Below are positions 17,606 through 26,500 of a stretch of DNA of 64,000 bases, one piece after another (position 1 is the stretch's first letter; the number at the start of each line of letters is the position of its first letter). Origin of the DNA: Streptomyces sp. NBC_00102 (lineage in GTDB: Bacteria > Actinomycetota > Actinomycetes > Streptomycetales > Streptomycetaceae); assembly GCF_026343115.1 (NCBI RefSeq), contig NZ_JAPEMC010000001.1, positions 4,359,501 to 4,423,500 of the forward strand, written 5' to 3'. Below the pieces are notes generated by a model. That model saw only the letters and a program-made list of their open reading frames with translations. It had not been told where the DNA came from and searched no databases. The translations under genes were made by a program, and so were the position numbers.

Positions 17606-20131
17606 TCACTCCGTCTTGATCGCCGTCAGCATGTTCAGCCGCGCGGCGCTGCGGGCCGGCCAGAGCGAGGCGAGCACACCCACCAGGGCGGCCAGCAGCA
17701 GGAAGATCCCGATGCGGCCCCAGGGGATCACCAGCGCGTAGTCGGGGAGGGCGGAGGCGATCGTGCGGCCGATCGCCCACCCGAGGAACGTCCCGAGCAG
17801 CACGCCGACCACCGCGCCGAAGAGCGAGATCACCACCGCCTCCAGCCGGATCATGCGCTTCACCCGCGCCCGGTCCAGGCCGATCGCCCGCAGCATCCCG
17901 ATCTCCTGCTTGCGCTCGAAGACCGACATGGCCAGTGTGTTGACCACCCCGAGCACCGCGATGAGCAGCGCCATCGCCAGCAGGCCGTACATGATGTTCA
18001 GCGCCAGGTTCACGAAGCCGCCGAACATGTCCCGCATGTCCTGCCGGTCCATCACGCTCATCGCCGGGTTGTCGCCCAGCGCGTCCACGACGGCCCGCTC
18101 GTTCGTGGCGGAGGCACCGCCGTCGGTCGTCAGCCAGATCTCCTGGATGTCGGGGGTCTCGGTGTGGGCGTTCGCGAGGTCCTCGGGGAGCAGGACGGGG
18201 GAGACGAACTCGTTGGCCTCGTAGACCGCGCCGATCGTCACCTCGCCCTTCTTCTCGTCCTCGAAGGTCACCGGCAGGGTGTCACCGGTCTTCCAGTGGT
18301 TCGTCCGCGCGGTGTCGCTGTCGACCGCGATCCTGCCCTGGGCGAGCGAGTCCAGCGAACCCGTGACCGTCTTGAGCGTGAAGACCTTCTCCACGTCGCC
18401 CGGAGTGACCCCGGACGCCGCGTGGTGCCTGCCGTTCACCGTCAGCCAGTTCGCCTGCTGCGGGGAGACCGCGGTGACGCCGTCCGCCTTCCGCAGCGCG
18501 GTGAGGGCGGACGTGTCCAGCGCGTCGCCGCTCGCCATCGAGACCATGTAGTCGGCCTTGATGTTGTCCGTCGTCATCCGGTCGACCGCCTGGCCCAGGG
18601 TGACGCCCAGCACCGAGATGCCGGTGACCAGGGTCAGCCCGATCGCCAGCGCGGAGGCGGTGGCGCCGGTGCGGCGCGGGTTGCGCACCGCGTTCTGCGC
18701 GGCAAGCTTGCCCGACACCCCGAACACCCGGGTCAGCAGCGGGCGTACCAGCGCGATGGCCGGCCGCGACAGCAGCGGGATCAGCACGATGATCCCGATC
18801 AGCGCCAGGAACGCGCCGCCCGCGATCAGCGGCCTGCCGTCCGAGCCGGCGGCCGCGCCACCGATGATCCCGGCCGCTCCGAGCAGGGTGATGGCCCCGC
18901 CGATCGAGTTCCGTACGACCAGCGAACGGGTGGTCGCCACCGCGTGCACGCTGCTCATGGCGGCGACCGGCGCGATCTTCGCGGCCCGGCGGGCGGGCAG
19001 GTAGGCGGCGAGCACCGTGATCACGACCCCCACACCGAACGCGGCGAGGACCGTGAGCGGGGCGACGACCAGCGGTCCCGCCGGGATCTTCCCGCCGATC
19101 ACGCCCATCGCCGAGCGCAGCGCGGCGGCGAGACCGACACCCAGCGCGAAGCCCACCGCCGAGGCGATGAGGCCCACCACGGCCGCCTCCATCAGCACCG
19201 ACCGCTTGACCTGCCGACGGGAGGCGCCGACGGCACGCATCAGGGCCAGTTCCCTGGTGCGCTGGGCGATCAGCATGCTGAAGGTGTTGGCGATCAGGAA
19301 GACACCCACGAAGAGCGCGATCCCGGCGAAGACCAGCAGGATCGTGTTGAGGTTGCCCAGCCCGTCCTCGATCTGCTTCGCCTGCTCGTCGGCGAGGGCC
19401 TGCCCGGTGCGGGCCTCGGCCCCCCGGGGCAGCAGGGTCTTCACCTCGGCCAGCAGCCGGGTGTCGGAGGCGCCGGGCGCGGCGACGACCGTGGCCTCCT
19501 GGAACTCACCGGCCCGCAGGAACAGCCGCTGCGCGGTGGCCTGCTCGAAGAGGACCAGGCTGCCGCCCGCGTTGACCGCGCCGTCCTCGGTGGTGAAGAC
19601 ACCGGTGAGGGCGTACTCCTTCACCGGACCGTTGGTCGCCACACGCACGGTGTCGCCGACGTGGTACCCGCCCTTGTCGGCCGAGGCGCGGTCCATGGCG
19701 ATCTGGCCGTCCTCCACCGGGCCGTCGCCGGAGGTGAAGGTGTACAAGGAGTCCTTGCCGTTCTTGCCGGGGGCGAAGTTGCCGCCGTTGGTGGACCAGC
19801 CGTCGCCGATGAGCTTGCCGTCACGGCCGGCGGCACCGGCGAACCCGGAGACCCGCCCGGTCGCCTCCGCCACGCCGTCCAGCGCCCGGATCTTCTCCAG
19901 GGTGGCGTCGGGGATGCCGGAGGTGTCCGTGTCGTGGCGGCCGGCCGAGGTCGAGACGGCGACCGCGACGTCCTTGTAACTCTTGGCGGACTGGTTGCGG
20001 AAGGCATTGCCGAGGGTGTCGGTGAAGACCAGCGTGCCGGAGACGAAGGCGACGCCGAGCATGACCGCGAGCACGGTCATCAACAGCCTGGCCTTGTGCG
20101 CGAGCACATTGCGCAGGGCGGTACGGAACAT
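17606..20131 (-). CDS. FtsX-family ABC transporter permease (two FtsX domains)
   Basis: This is an 841-residue MacB/LolC-type permease. The N-terminal transmembrane helix (LLMTVLAVMLGVAFVSGTLVFTDTLG) is followed by a large extracytoplasmic domain. The first FtsX block is TILLVFAGIALFVGVFLIANTFSMLIAQRTRELALMRAVGASRRQVKRSVLMEA; a second is NIMYGLLAMALLIAVLGVVNTLAMSVFERKQEIGMLRAIGLDRARVKRMIRLEAVV. About eight to ten helices are visible in total. Such exporters handle antimicrobial peptides, lipids or signalling, not classical import. Its ATPase partner is encoded 98 bases upstream. It matches the S. coelicolor gene next to cfa (from memory). Confidence 0.93.
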   Translation of the reverse strand: MFRTALRNVLAHKARLLMTVLAVMLGVAFVSGTLVFTDTLGNAFRNQSAKSYKDVAVAVSTSAGRHDTDTSGIPDATLEKIRALDGVAEATGRVSGFAGAAGRDGKLIGDGWSTNGGNFAPGKNGKDSLYTFTSGDGPVEDGQIAMDRASADKGGYHVGDTVRVATNGPVKEYALTGVFTTEDGAVNAGGSLVLFEQATAQRLFLRAGEFQEATVVAAPGASDTRLLAEVKTLLPRGAEARTGQALADEQAKQIEDGLGNLNTILLVFAGIALFVGVFLIANTFSMLIAQRTRELALMRAVGASRRQVKRSVLMEAAVVGLIASAVGFALGVGLAAALRSAMGVIGGKIPAGPLVVAPLTVLAAFGVGVVITVLAAYLPARRAAKIAPVAAMSSVHAVATTRSLVVRNSIGGAITLLGAAGIIGGAAAGSDGRPLIAGGAFLALIGIIVLIPLLSRPAIALVRPLLTRVFGVSGKLAAQNAVRNPRRTGATASALAIGLTLVTGISVLGVTLGQAVDRMTTDNIKADYMVSMASGDALDTSALTALRKADGVTAVSPQQANWLTVNGRHHAASGVTPGDVEKVFTLKTVTGSLDSLAQGRIAVDSDTARTNHWKTGDTLPVTFEDEKKGEVTIGAVYEANEFVSPVLLPEDLANAHTETPDIQEIWLTTDGGASATNERAVVDALGDNPAMSVMDRQDMRDMFGGFVNLALNIMYGLLAMALLIAVLGVVNTLAMSVFERKQEIGMLRAIGLDRARVKRMIRLEAVVISLFGAVVGVLLGTFLGWAIGRTIASALPDYALVIPWGRIGIFLLLAALVGVLASLWPARSAARLNMLTAIKTE

Positions 20132-20229
20132 GTGTGTGTCCTGGGATCAGGTCCGGGAGGGACCGGAGGAGAGCGGGCGCGCCCGGGGGACGGGGCGGGG
20201 TGGGTGGTACGGGATACCGCAGCCGGGTG

Positions 20230-21000
20230 TCAGCTGGTGCGGCCCTTGGCGTCGAACGCCTTCATCCGGTCCAGCACGCCGTCCGCGGTGGGCCGTGCCA
20301 TCTCGTCGACGACCGCGCCGTCCGCGAGGAAGATGACCCGGTCCGCGTAGGAGGCGGCGACCGCGTCGTGGGTCACCATCACGACCGTCTGGCCCAGCTC
20401 GCGCACCGAGTTGCGCAGGAAGCCCAGGACCTCCGCGCCGGACCGCGAGTCGAGGTTCCCGGTCGGCTCGTCACCGAAGATGATCTCGGGCTGCGAGGCG
20501 AGGGCACGGGCCACCGCCACCCGCTGCTGCTGGCCGCCGGAGAGCTGCGTCGGCCGGTGCTTCAGCCGGTCCGCGAGCCCGATCATGTCGATGACCTGCT
20601 GGAGCCAGGCGGCGTCGGGCTTGCGGCCCGCGATGTCCATCGGCAGCGTGATGTTCTCCAGCGCGGTCAGCGTCGGCAGCAGGTTGAACGCCTGGAAGAT
20701 GAACCCGATCTTGTCCCGGCGGAGCTGGGTGAGCTGCTTGTCCTTGAGCGACCCCAGCTCGGTCTCGCCGATGCGCACCGACCCGGAACTGAAGGTGTCG
20801 AGCCCGGCCACGCAGTGCATCAGCGTGGACTTCCCGGAGCCGGACGGGCCCATGATCGCGGTGAACTCGCCCTGCGGGAAGTCCACGGAGACCCGGTCCA
20901 GGGCGACCACCTGGGTCTCGCCCTGGCCGTAGACCTTCGACAGCTCCGTGGCGCGCGCGGCGACGCCGGTGGCACGGTGGACGGGGGGTGCGGTGGTCAC
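20230..21000 (-). CDS. ABC transporter ATP-binding protein (MacB/LolD type)
   Basis: This is a 256-residue ATPase. GTG 21000 is chosen because CAGGAG lies 8 bases upstream and the family N-terminus follows (VTTAPPVHRATGVAARATELSKVYGQGETQVVALDRVSVDF). It has Walker A GPSGSGKST, a Q-loop in FIFQAFNLLPTLTALENITLP, ABC signature LSGGQQQRVAVARAL, Walker B IIFGDEP, and the H-loop VMVTHD. The sequence type is that of LolD/MacB exporters with FtsX permeases, and the next gene encodes exactly such a permease. Confidence 0.95.
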   Translation of the reverse strand: MTTAPPVHRATGVAARATELSKVYGQGETQVVALDRVSVDFPQGEFTAIMGPSGSGKSTLMHCVAGLDTFSSGSVRIGETELGSLKDKQLTQLRRDKIGFIFQAFNLLPTLTALENITLPMDIAGRKPDAAWLQQVIDMIGLADRLKHRPTQLSGGQQQRVAVARALASQPEIIFGDEPTGNLDSRSGAEVLGFLRNSVRELGQTVVMVTHDAVAASYADRVIFLADGAVVDEMARPTADGVLDRMKAFDAKGRTS

Positions 21001-21318
21001 AGGGACACTCCTGGGGGACACGGGGGCGGGAAAGCCGGGGGGCCTCGGGGCCGGACGCCCCCGGGGCCGGACCGCGACCGGAGGGGCCGGCGGGGCCGTG
21101 GGATTCAGGGGCCCCTTCATCCTCCCGTCTCCCCGGTGGCCCGGTCGTCAGTCCCCGTGCCCGTTCGGTGGCCCTCTTGAGTCGCACCGGGGTGGTGCCC
21201 GCCTCCTCCTCCGGTATGACACCCGCACGTAGGGGGTCCGCTCCGGGCCGCCGGACCGCCGGGGTGGGTCGGCCGGTGCCCGTCGCGGCAGGTCAGGGGC
21301 GGATGGGGTCGCCGCCGG
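21001..21318. other. Intergenic gap without a gene
   Basis: This stretch carries the upstream region of the ABC exporter operon (minus strand) and the end of the LacI gene. Apart from the ATPase ribosome-binding site at 21009-21014 I see no recognisable element. Confidence 0.5.
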
Positions 21319-22359
21319 TCAGCGCGGCGGTGCCGTCGAGCCGCGCGGGACGAGACGGGCCGAGGTGTCCTCCCGGCCCTCGGCCGCACCCTCGGCGACC
21401 AGCGTCAGCAGAGTGCGCGCGGCCAGCGCCCCGTACGCCGGGATGTCCCGGCGGAGCGCGGTGAGCGGCGGCCGGACCACCTGCGAGAGCTGCGAGTCGT
21501 CCCAGGCCACCAGCGAGAGATCGGCGGGCACGTCGAGCCCCATCTCCTGGGCGACCGAGAGCCCCGCCACCGCCATGATGTCGTTGTCGTAGATGATCGC
21601 GGTCGGCCGGTCGGGTGCGCTGACGAGTCGGCGGGTCGCGTGCGCGCCCTCGTCCCCGGAGTAGTCGGTGTGCACCACCACGGGCTCGCCCAGGCCGAGT
21701 CCGGCGCAGATCTCCCGCTGCGCCCGGTCGCGCATCCGGGTGTGCGTCAGCTCCGCCAGCCCGGCGACCCGGGCCACCCGGCGGTGGCCGAGCGCGTGCA
21801 GGTACGACACGGTGTCGCGGAGCGCCCCCGCGTCGTCGGACCACACCGGCGTCAGCGGACCGGCCGCCGACGGGTGGCCGATCGCGACGGCCGGCAGACC
21901 GAGCCCGGCGACCCCCGTGACGCGGGGGTCCGGTTCGCCATGGACGGCGTCCGTCTCGCGCAGATCGGCGAGGAAGACGCCGTCCACCCGGCCCTCGCCC
22001 CACCAGCGCCGGTACACCTCCAGCTCGTGCGCCGGACCGCTCACCATCTGGAGCAGCAACGCATAGCCACGGGTGGAGAGTTCGCTCTCGATGCCGCTGA
22101 TCAGTTCCATGAAGAACGGCTCCACCCCCAGCATCCGGGCGGGGCGGGAGAGCGCGAGGCCGACCGTGTCCGCGCGGGCGCGGGTGAGCGCGCGGGCCGC
22201 GCTGTTGGGCTGCCAGCCGATCTCCTCGGCGATGGCCTTGATGGCGGCCCGCGTGCTGGGCGACACCCCCGGGCGGTCGTTGAGCGCGTAGGACACCGCG
22301 ACCTTGGAGACCCCGGCGCGCAGCGCGATGTCGGCGATCGTCGGGCGGTTCTTGGGCAA
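21319..22359 (-). CDS. LacI-family transcriptional regulator
   Basis: This is a 346-residue repressor. TTG 22359 is preferred: GAGG lies 5 bases upstream and the canonical LacI N-terminus follows directly (LPKNRPTIADIALRAGVSKVAVSYALNDRPGVSPSTRAAI). An ATG at 22395 is possible. The helix-turn-helix and hinge (NSAARALTRARADTVGLAL) precede a periplasmic-binding-protein-like sensor domain. It is divergent from the oligosaccharide transporter and beta-mannosidase genes, so it most likely represses them, with a released oligosaccharide as inducer. An AACCGGTT palindrome sits 11-22 bases upstream of its own start. Confidence 0.93.
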   Translation of the reverse strand: MPKNRPTIADIALRAGVSKVAVSYALNDRPGVSPSTRAAIKAIAEEIGWQPNSAARALTRARADTVGLALSRPARMLGVEPFFMELISGIESELSTRGYALLLQMVSGPAHELEVYRRWWGEGRVDGVFLADLRETDAVHGEPDPRVTGVAGLGLPAVAIGHPSAAGPLTPVWSDDAGALRDTVSYLHALGHRRVARVAGLAELTHTRMRDRAQREICAGLGLGEPVVVHTDYSGDEGAHATRRLVSAPDRPTAIIYDNDIMAVAGLSVAQEMGLDVPADLSLVAWDDSQLSQVVRPPLTALRRDIPAYGALAARTLLTLVAEGAAEGREDTSARLVPRGSTAPPR

Positions 22360-22369
22360 TGGGACCTCG

Positions 22370-22381
22370 CTTAACCGGTTC
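22370..22381. promoter_or_regulatory. LacI-type operator, box 1
   Basis: CTTAACCGGTTC contains the palindrome AACCGGTT. It lies in the leader of the LacI gene and matches box 2 (22562-22573) at 11 of 12 positions. Confidence 0.65.
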
Positions 22382-22504
22382 GTGTCCACCGGCATCGTAG
22401 CCCTCTGGCCCCCTCCGTGCCGCCCCTCCACGGCCGTCCGCACGTGCCCCCGAATCCCCTCCCCTGAACTCGAACGTACCGTCAACTCCCGTACGTAACA
22501 AGGG

Positions 22505-22518
22505 TGGGAGCGCTCCCG
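22505..22518. promoter_or_regulatory. CebR-box-like palindrome
   Basis: TGGGAGCGCTCCCG matches the 14-bp Streptomyces CebR operator (TGGGAGCGCTCCCA) at 13 positions and contains a perfect 12-bp palindrome. It lies 7 bases upstream of the -35 hexamer for the binding-protein gene. Confidence 0.65.
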
Positions 22519-22525
22519 CGAACCC

Positions 22526-22554
22526 TTGACACGCCCTCGGGGCGCCCATACCTT
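22526..22554 (+). promoter_or_regulatory. Promoter of the transporter operon
   Basis: TTGACA (22526-22531), a 17-base spacer, and TACCTT (22549-22554) form a good vegetative promoter. Operator box 2 follows at about the expected transcription start. Confidence 0.7.
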
Positions 22555-22561
22555 CACGGCA

Positions 22562-22573
22562 CTTACCCGGTTC
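22562..22573. promoter_or_regulatory. LacI-type operator, box 2
   Basis: CTTACCCGGTTC is nearly identical to box 1 and overlaps the predicted transcription start of the transporter operon, a position suited to repression. Confidence 0.6.
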
Positions 22574-22613
22574 AGTGACTCCGCTCGCAGGGACGGCGGG
22601 GAGAGGAAGGGCT

Positions 22614-24344
22614 ATGGGTACGGGTATCCGGGTGCGGCTCGCCGGCGCACTCGCCGTGATCGCGCTCACCGCCACCGCGTGCACCGGAGGGAGCCCCGCG
22701 ACGGGCAAGGGTGCGGACGGCGCGAAGGGTGGGGCGTTACCGCGCGGCGAAACGCTCTACACCACCGGTACGCAGTGGGGGCCGCCGGCCAACTACAACC
22801 CGCTGCGCGACTGGGACCACGCCACCGGCACCAAGGGGCTGGTCTACGAGACGCTGTTCCACTTCGACCCCAACGCCGGGAAGCTCACCCCCTGGCTGGC
22901 CGAGTCCGGCGGCTGGAAGGACGCGAAGACCTACGAGCTGAAGCTGCGGCCCGGGATCACCTGGGCCGACGGCAAGCCGCTCACCGCCAAGGACGTCGCC
23001 TACTCCTACGGCCTCGGCAAGATCGAGGCGTCTTCCTTCCACTCGTTGTGGAGCTGGCTCTCCGGCGCCGAGGCGGTGGACGACACCACCGTCCGCTTCA
23101 CCTTCACGACGGCCCACTACCAGGAGTGGGACTTCACCCTCTACGGCCGGCCGATCGTCCCCGAACACGTGTGGAGCGGCCGCTCCGAGGAGGAGATCCT
23201 CAACGGGGTCAACGACAAGCCGGTCGGCAGCGGGGCGTACACCCTCAAGAGCAAGTCCCAGGACCGGGTGGTCTGGCAGCGCCGCGACGACTGGTGGGGC
23301 ACCAAGGCGCTCGGCATGACGCCCGCGCCGCGCTACATCGTGGACGTCTCCAACCCGAGCAACGAGGTCGTCATCGGCCAGCTCGGACAGGGCCAGCTCG
23401 ACCTGAGCAACAACTTCCTGCCCGGCGCCTCCTCGCTGGTCAAGGCCAAGAAGGTCGTCTCGTACTACGACCAGCCGCCCTACATGCTCTCCGCCAACAC
23501 CGCCTGGCTGGTGCCCAACACCACCCGCAAGCCCCTGGACGACGCCGCCTTCCGCAAGGCGCTCGCCGCCTCCGTGGACATCGACAAGATCGTGAAGGGC
23601 GTCTACGGCGACCTGGTGAAGAAGGCCGACCCGACCGGCCTGCTCCCGCAGTGGGACCAGTACATCGACAAGGGCGTGGTGGCCTCCGACGGGTTCTCCT
23701 ACGACACTGGCGGTGCCAAGAAGATCCTCGCCGACGCCGGATACCGCGACACCGACGGTGACGGGCTGGTCGAGAACAAGGACGGCTCGAAGATCTCCCT
23801 CAAGCTGGCCGTGCCCACCGGCTGGACCGACTGGATGGAGGCCGCCAAGGTCATCGCCGCCGGCGCCAAGTCCGCGGGCATCTCGGTGACCACCGAGTTC
23901 CCCGACCAGAACGCGCTCAACGAGCAGCGCGCCAAGGGGGACTTCGACCTCGTCATCAACAACGACCGCCAGCTGTCCAACACTCCGTGGACGTACTACG
24001 AGTACATGTTCCAACTCCCCGTGCAGAAGCAGCAGAACACGGTGAACTTCGGGCGGTACGAGAACGAGGAGGCGTGGCAGCTGGTCCAGCAGCTCGGCGC
24101 GGTGCCGACCGACGACGCCGCCGGGATGAAGGCGGTCACCAGCAAGCTCCAGAAGATCCAGCTGGACGAGATGCCGATCATCCCGCTCTGGTACAACGGC
24201 CTCTGGTCGCAGTCCACCACCGGCACCTGGACCAACTGGCCCTCGGACAAGGCGGGAGCGCCCGCCTACGCCCCGGCGCTCTGGCGCAACTGGCTGGAGA
24301 TGGGCGGCTTCGAGATGCTGACCCAGCTCAAGCCGGCGAAGTAG
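22614..24344 (+). CDS. Peptide/oligosaccharide ABC transporter substrate-binding lipoprotein
   Basis: This is a 576-residue lipoprotein of the DppA/OppA (SBP_bac_5) family. ATG 22614 follows GAGAGGAAGG. The signal peptide is VRLAGALAVIALTATAC with Cys at the lipobox. The family regions YETLFHFDPNAGKLTPWLAESGGW, YELKLRPGITWADGKPLTAKDVAYSY and ALAASVDIDKIVKGVYG are present. A calcium-like DTDGDGLVENKDG loop occurs at about residues 378-390. Family 5 binding proteins carry peptides but also cello- and manno-oligosaccharides. The adjacent LacI regulator and GH2 mannosidase favour sugars. Confidence 0.92.
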   Translation: MGTGIRVRLAGALAVIALTATACTGGSPATGKGADGAKGGALPRGETLYTTGTQWGPPANYNPLRDWDHATGTKGLVYETLFHFDPNAGKLTPWLAESGGWKDAKTYELKLRPGITWADGKPLTAKDVAYSYGLGKIEASSFHSLWSWLSGAEAVDDTTVRFTFTTAHYQEWDFTLYGRPIVPEHVWSGRSEEEILNGVNDKPVGSGAYTLKSKSQDRVVWQRRDDWWGTKALGMTPAPRYIVDVSNPSNEVVIGQLGQGQLDLSNNFLPGASSLVKAKKVVSYYDQPPYMLSANTAWLVPNTTRKPLDDAAFRKALAASVDIDKIVKGVYGDLVKKADPTGLLPQWDQYIDKGVVASDGFSYDTGGAKKILADAGYRDTDGDGLVENKDGSKISLKLAVPTGWTDWMEAAKVIAAGAKSAGISVTTEFPDQNALNEQRAKGDFDLVINNDRQLSNTPWTYYEYMFQLPVQKQQNTVNFGRYENEEAWQLVQQLGAVPTDDAAGMKAVTSKLQKIQLDEMPIIPLWYNGLWSQSTTGTWTNWPSDKAGAPAYAPALWRNWLEMGGFEMLTQLKPAK

Positions 24345-24583
24345 CCCACGGCGGGACCGGTAGGGGCGGGCGCACCGCCGCCCGTACCGGTCCCGGCCGC
24401 CGCTCACGCGCCTGCCCGCGCGCTCCTCCCTGCGCGCTCCTGCCCGCGCGCTCCTGCCCGCGCGAGGCGCCCACTCACGCCCACCGCCGCTGCCCACACC
24501 GCCGCCCGGCCATCCGTACGCCCCCCTCCGCGCACCCACCCGACATGGCGCGCGCCCGGCGGGGCACCTCGACGGGAGCTCCC

Positions 24584-25579
24584 TTGCGCCGCTACTTCGC
24601 CCGAAAACTCCTGGTCTACGCGCTGACCTTCGTCGTCGCGGTCACCGTCAACTGGATGATCCCGCGTTTCATGCCCGGCGACCCGGTGGCCTCCATGGTC
24701 TCCCGCGCCCGCGTCTCCCAGCCGGAGGCCGCCGAGGCGATGCACGCCTACTACAACAACCTCTTCGGCTTCGACGAGCCCGTCTGGCAGCAGTACCTGC
24801 ACTTCTGGAGCGCCCTGCTCCAGGGCGACTTCGGTCTCTCCGTCTGGGTGTTCCCGACGCCCGTCTCCGACGTACTGCTCGACGCCCTCCCGTACACCCT
24901 GGGGCTGATGATCCCGGCCGTCCTGCTCAGCTGGATCGTCGGCAACTGGGCCGGCGCGCTCGCCGCCCGCCGCAAGGTGCTCGACAACACGGTGCTCCCG
25001 GCGGGCTATCTGCTGACCGCGATGCCGTACATGTGGATCGCGGTGATCCTCGCCTGGGCCCTCGGGTCGAAGGCGGGCTGGTTCCCGATCTCCGGCGGCT
25101 ACAGCCTGGACATCCAGCCCAGCTGGACCCTCGACTTCGCCCTCGATCTGGCGCACCACTGGGTGCTGCCGTTCCTCTCGCTCTTCCTGGTCGCGCTCGG
25201 AGGCTGGGCCATCGGCATGCGCAACATGATCATCTACGAGCTGGAGTCCGACTACTCCTCGTACCTCTCCGCCCTCGGCGCGCCCCAGCGGCTCATCCGC
25301 CGGTACGCCTTCCGCAATGCCGTACTGCCCCAAGTCACTGGCCTGGCACTGCAATTGGGTGTGCTGGTGGCCGGGGCGCTGGTCACCGAGATCGTCTTCG
25401 CCTATCCCGGACTCGGCTCGCTCATCCTCGCCGCCATCCAGAACCAGGACTTCTTCCTGCTCCAGGGGGCGTTCCTCTTCATCGTCATCGGCGTACTGAT
25501 CGCCAACTTCGTCATCGACGTCGTGTACGTCCTCGTGGACCCCCGGACCCGTACCGGCATGGCAGGAGGCCAGTCATGA
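24584..25579 (+). CDS. ABC transporter permease (DppB/OppB type)
   Basis: This is a 331-residue integral membrane protein. TTG 24584 is favoured, with GGGAG 5 bases upstream and the typical LRRYFARKLLVYALTFVVAVTVNWMIPRFMPGDPV N-terminus; ATG 24545 lacks a ribosome-binding site. About six helices are visible. The permease EAA region for ATPase contact is ALGAPQRLIRRYAFRNAVLPQVTGLALQLG. The stop overlaps the next start (ATGA). It forms the inner-membrane channel with the following permease. Confidence 0.93.
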   Translation: MRRYFARKLLVYALTFVVAVTVNWMIPRFMPGDPVASMVSRARVSQPEAAEAMHAYYNNLFGFDEPVWQQYLHFWSALLQGDFGLSVWVFPTPVSDVLLDALPYTLGLMIPAVLLSWIVGNWAGALAARRKVLDNTVLPAGYLLTAMPYMWIAVILAWALGSKAGWFPISGGYSLDIQPSWTLDFALDLAHHWVLPFLSLFLVALGGWAIGMRNMIIYELESDYSSYLSALGAPQRLIRRYAFRNAVLPQVTGLALQLGVLVAGALVTEIVFAYPGLGSLILAAIQNQDFFLLQGAFLFIVIGVLIANFVIDVVYVLVDPRTRTGMAGGQS

Positions 25580-26496
25580 GCGCACCGCCCGGACCGGCCG
25601 GGAGCGACAGCGCGGCGGTGGCGACCCCCGTGGAGAAGAAGGCGGTCGGCCCCGCGCGCGAGACCCTGCACTACGCCGTACGCAACCCGAAGCTGCTGAT
25701 CGGCTTCACCGTCGTCGCCCTCCTGCTCGCCCTCGGGCTCTTCGGCCCGCCACTGCTGGACACCACCGACCCGAACGCCTACGGCGGCCCACAGGCCGCG
25801 CCGCCCGACTCCACGTACTGGATGGGCACCACCACCTTCGGCCAGGACGTGTACGCGCAGTTCGTCCACGGGCTGCGGGCCACCTTCCTGGTGGGCGCGG
25901 TCGGCGGGGCCATCGCCGCCGTCGTCGCGATGCTCGTCGGCTTCTTCGCCGGCTACCGGGGCGGAGTGCTCGACGAACTCCTCACCATGGTCACCAACGT
26001 GGTGCTGGTGATCCCGGCGCTCGCGGTGCTGCTCATCATCAACGCGTACCTCGGTGTGCGCTCGGTGCCCGTACAGGGCGTGTTCATCGGGCTCACCTCC
26101 TGGCCCTGGGCGGCCCGCGCCATCCGCGCACAGACCTTCACCCTGCGCACCCGCGAGTTCGTGGACCTGGCCCGGCTCAGCGGCAGCGGCACCTGGCGGA
26201 TCGTGTTCCGCGAGATCGCGCCCAACATGAGCTCCTACCTCTTCATGATGTTCATCCTGCTCTTCGGCGGCTCCGTCCTCATCGCCTCCTCGCTCGACTT
26301 CATCGGCCTCGGACCGACCGGCGGCGTCTCGCTCGGCCTGATGCTCCAGAGCGCCCAGCAGTGGAGCGCGCTCCAACTCGGCATGTGGTGGTGGTTCGTG
26401 CCCCCGGGCGCCGGGATCACCGCCATCGTCGGCGCGCTGTACGTCGCCAACGTCGGCCTCGACGAGGTCTTCAACCCGAAGCTGAGGGAGTCCTGA
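25576..26496 (+). CDS. ABC transporter permease (DppC/OppC type)
   Basis: This is a 306-residue permease. It has a cytoplasmic N-terminus, a first helix (LLIGFTVVALLLALGLFGPPLL), and the OppC extracytoplasmic motif STYWMGTTTFGQDVYAQFVHGLRATFLVG. The EAA loop is VDLARLSGSGTWRIVFREIAPNM. It overlaps the upstream permease by 4 bases and is followed after 4 bases by the first ATPase, which indicates a single operon. Confidence 0.94.
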   Translation: MSAPPGPAGSDSAAVATPVEKKAVGPARETLHYAVRNPKLLIGFTVVALLLALGLFGPPLLDTTDPNAYGGPQAAPPDSTYWMGTTTFGQDVYAQFVHGLRATFLVGAVGGAIAAVVAMLVGFFAGYRGGVLDELLTMVTNVVLVIPALAVLLIINAYLGVRSVPVQGVFIGLTSWPWAARAIRAQTFTLRTREFVDLARLSGSGTWRIVFREIAPNMSSYLFMMFILLFGGSVLIASSLDFIGLGPTGGVSLGLMLQSAQQWSALQLGMWWWFVPPGAGITAIVGALYVANVGLDEVFNPKLRES

Positions 26497-26500
26497 GCAC

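Noticed and set aside
17567-20350. A 927-codon plus-strand frame opposite the FtsX permease and part of the ATPase
   Set aside because: It crosses two well supported minus-strand genes and its sequence is His/Gln/Arg-rich nonsense.
24345-24583. Possible additional gene between the binding protein and first permease
   Set aside because: The stretch is repetitive (GCGCTCCTGCCCGC units) and only extends other frames upstream; no independent start or domain is visible.
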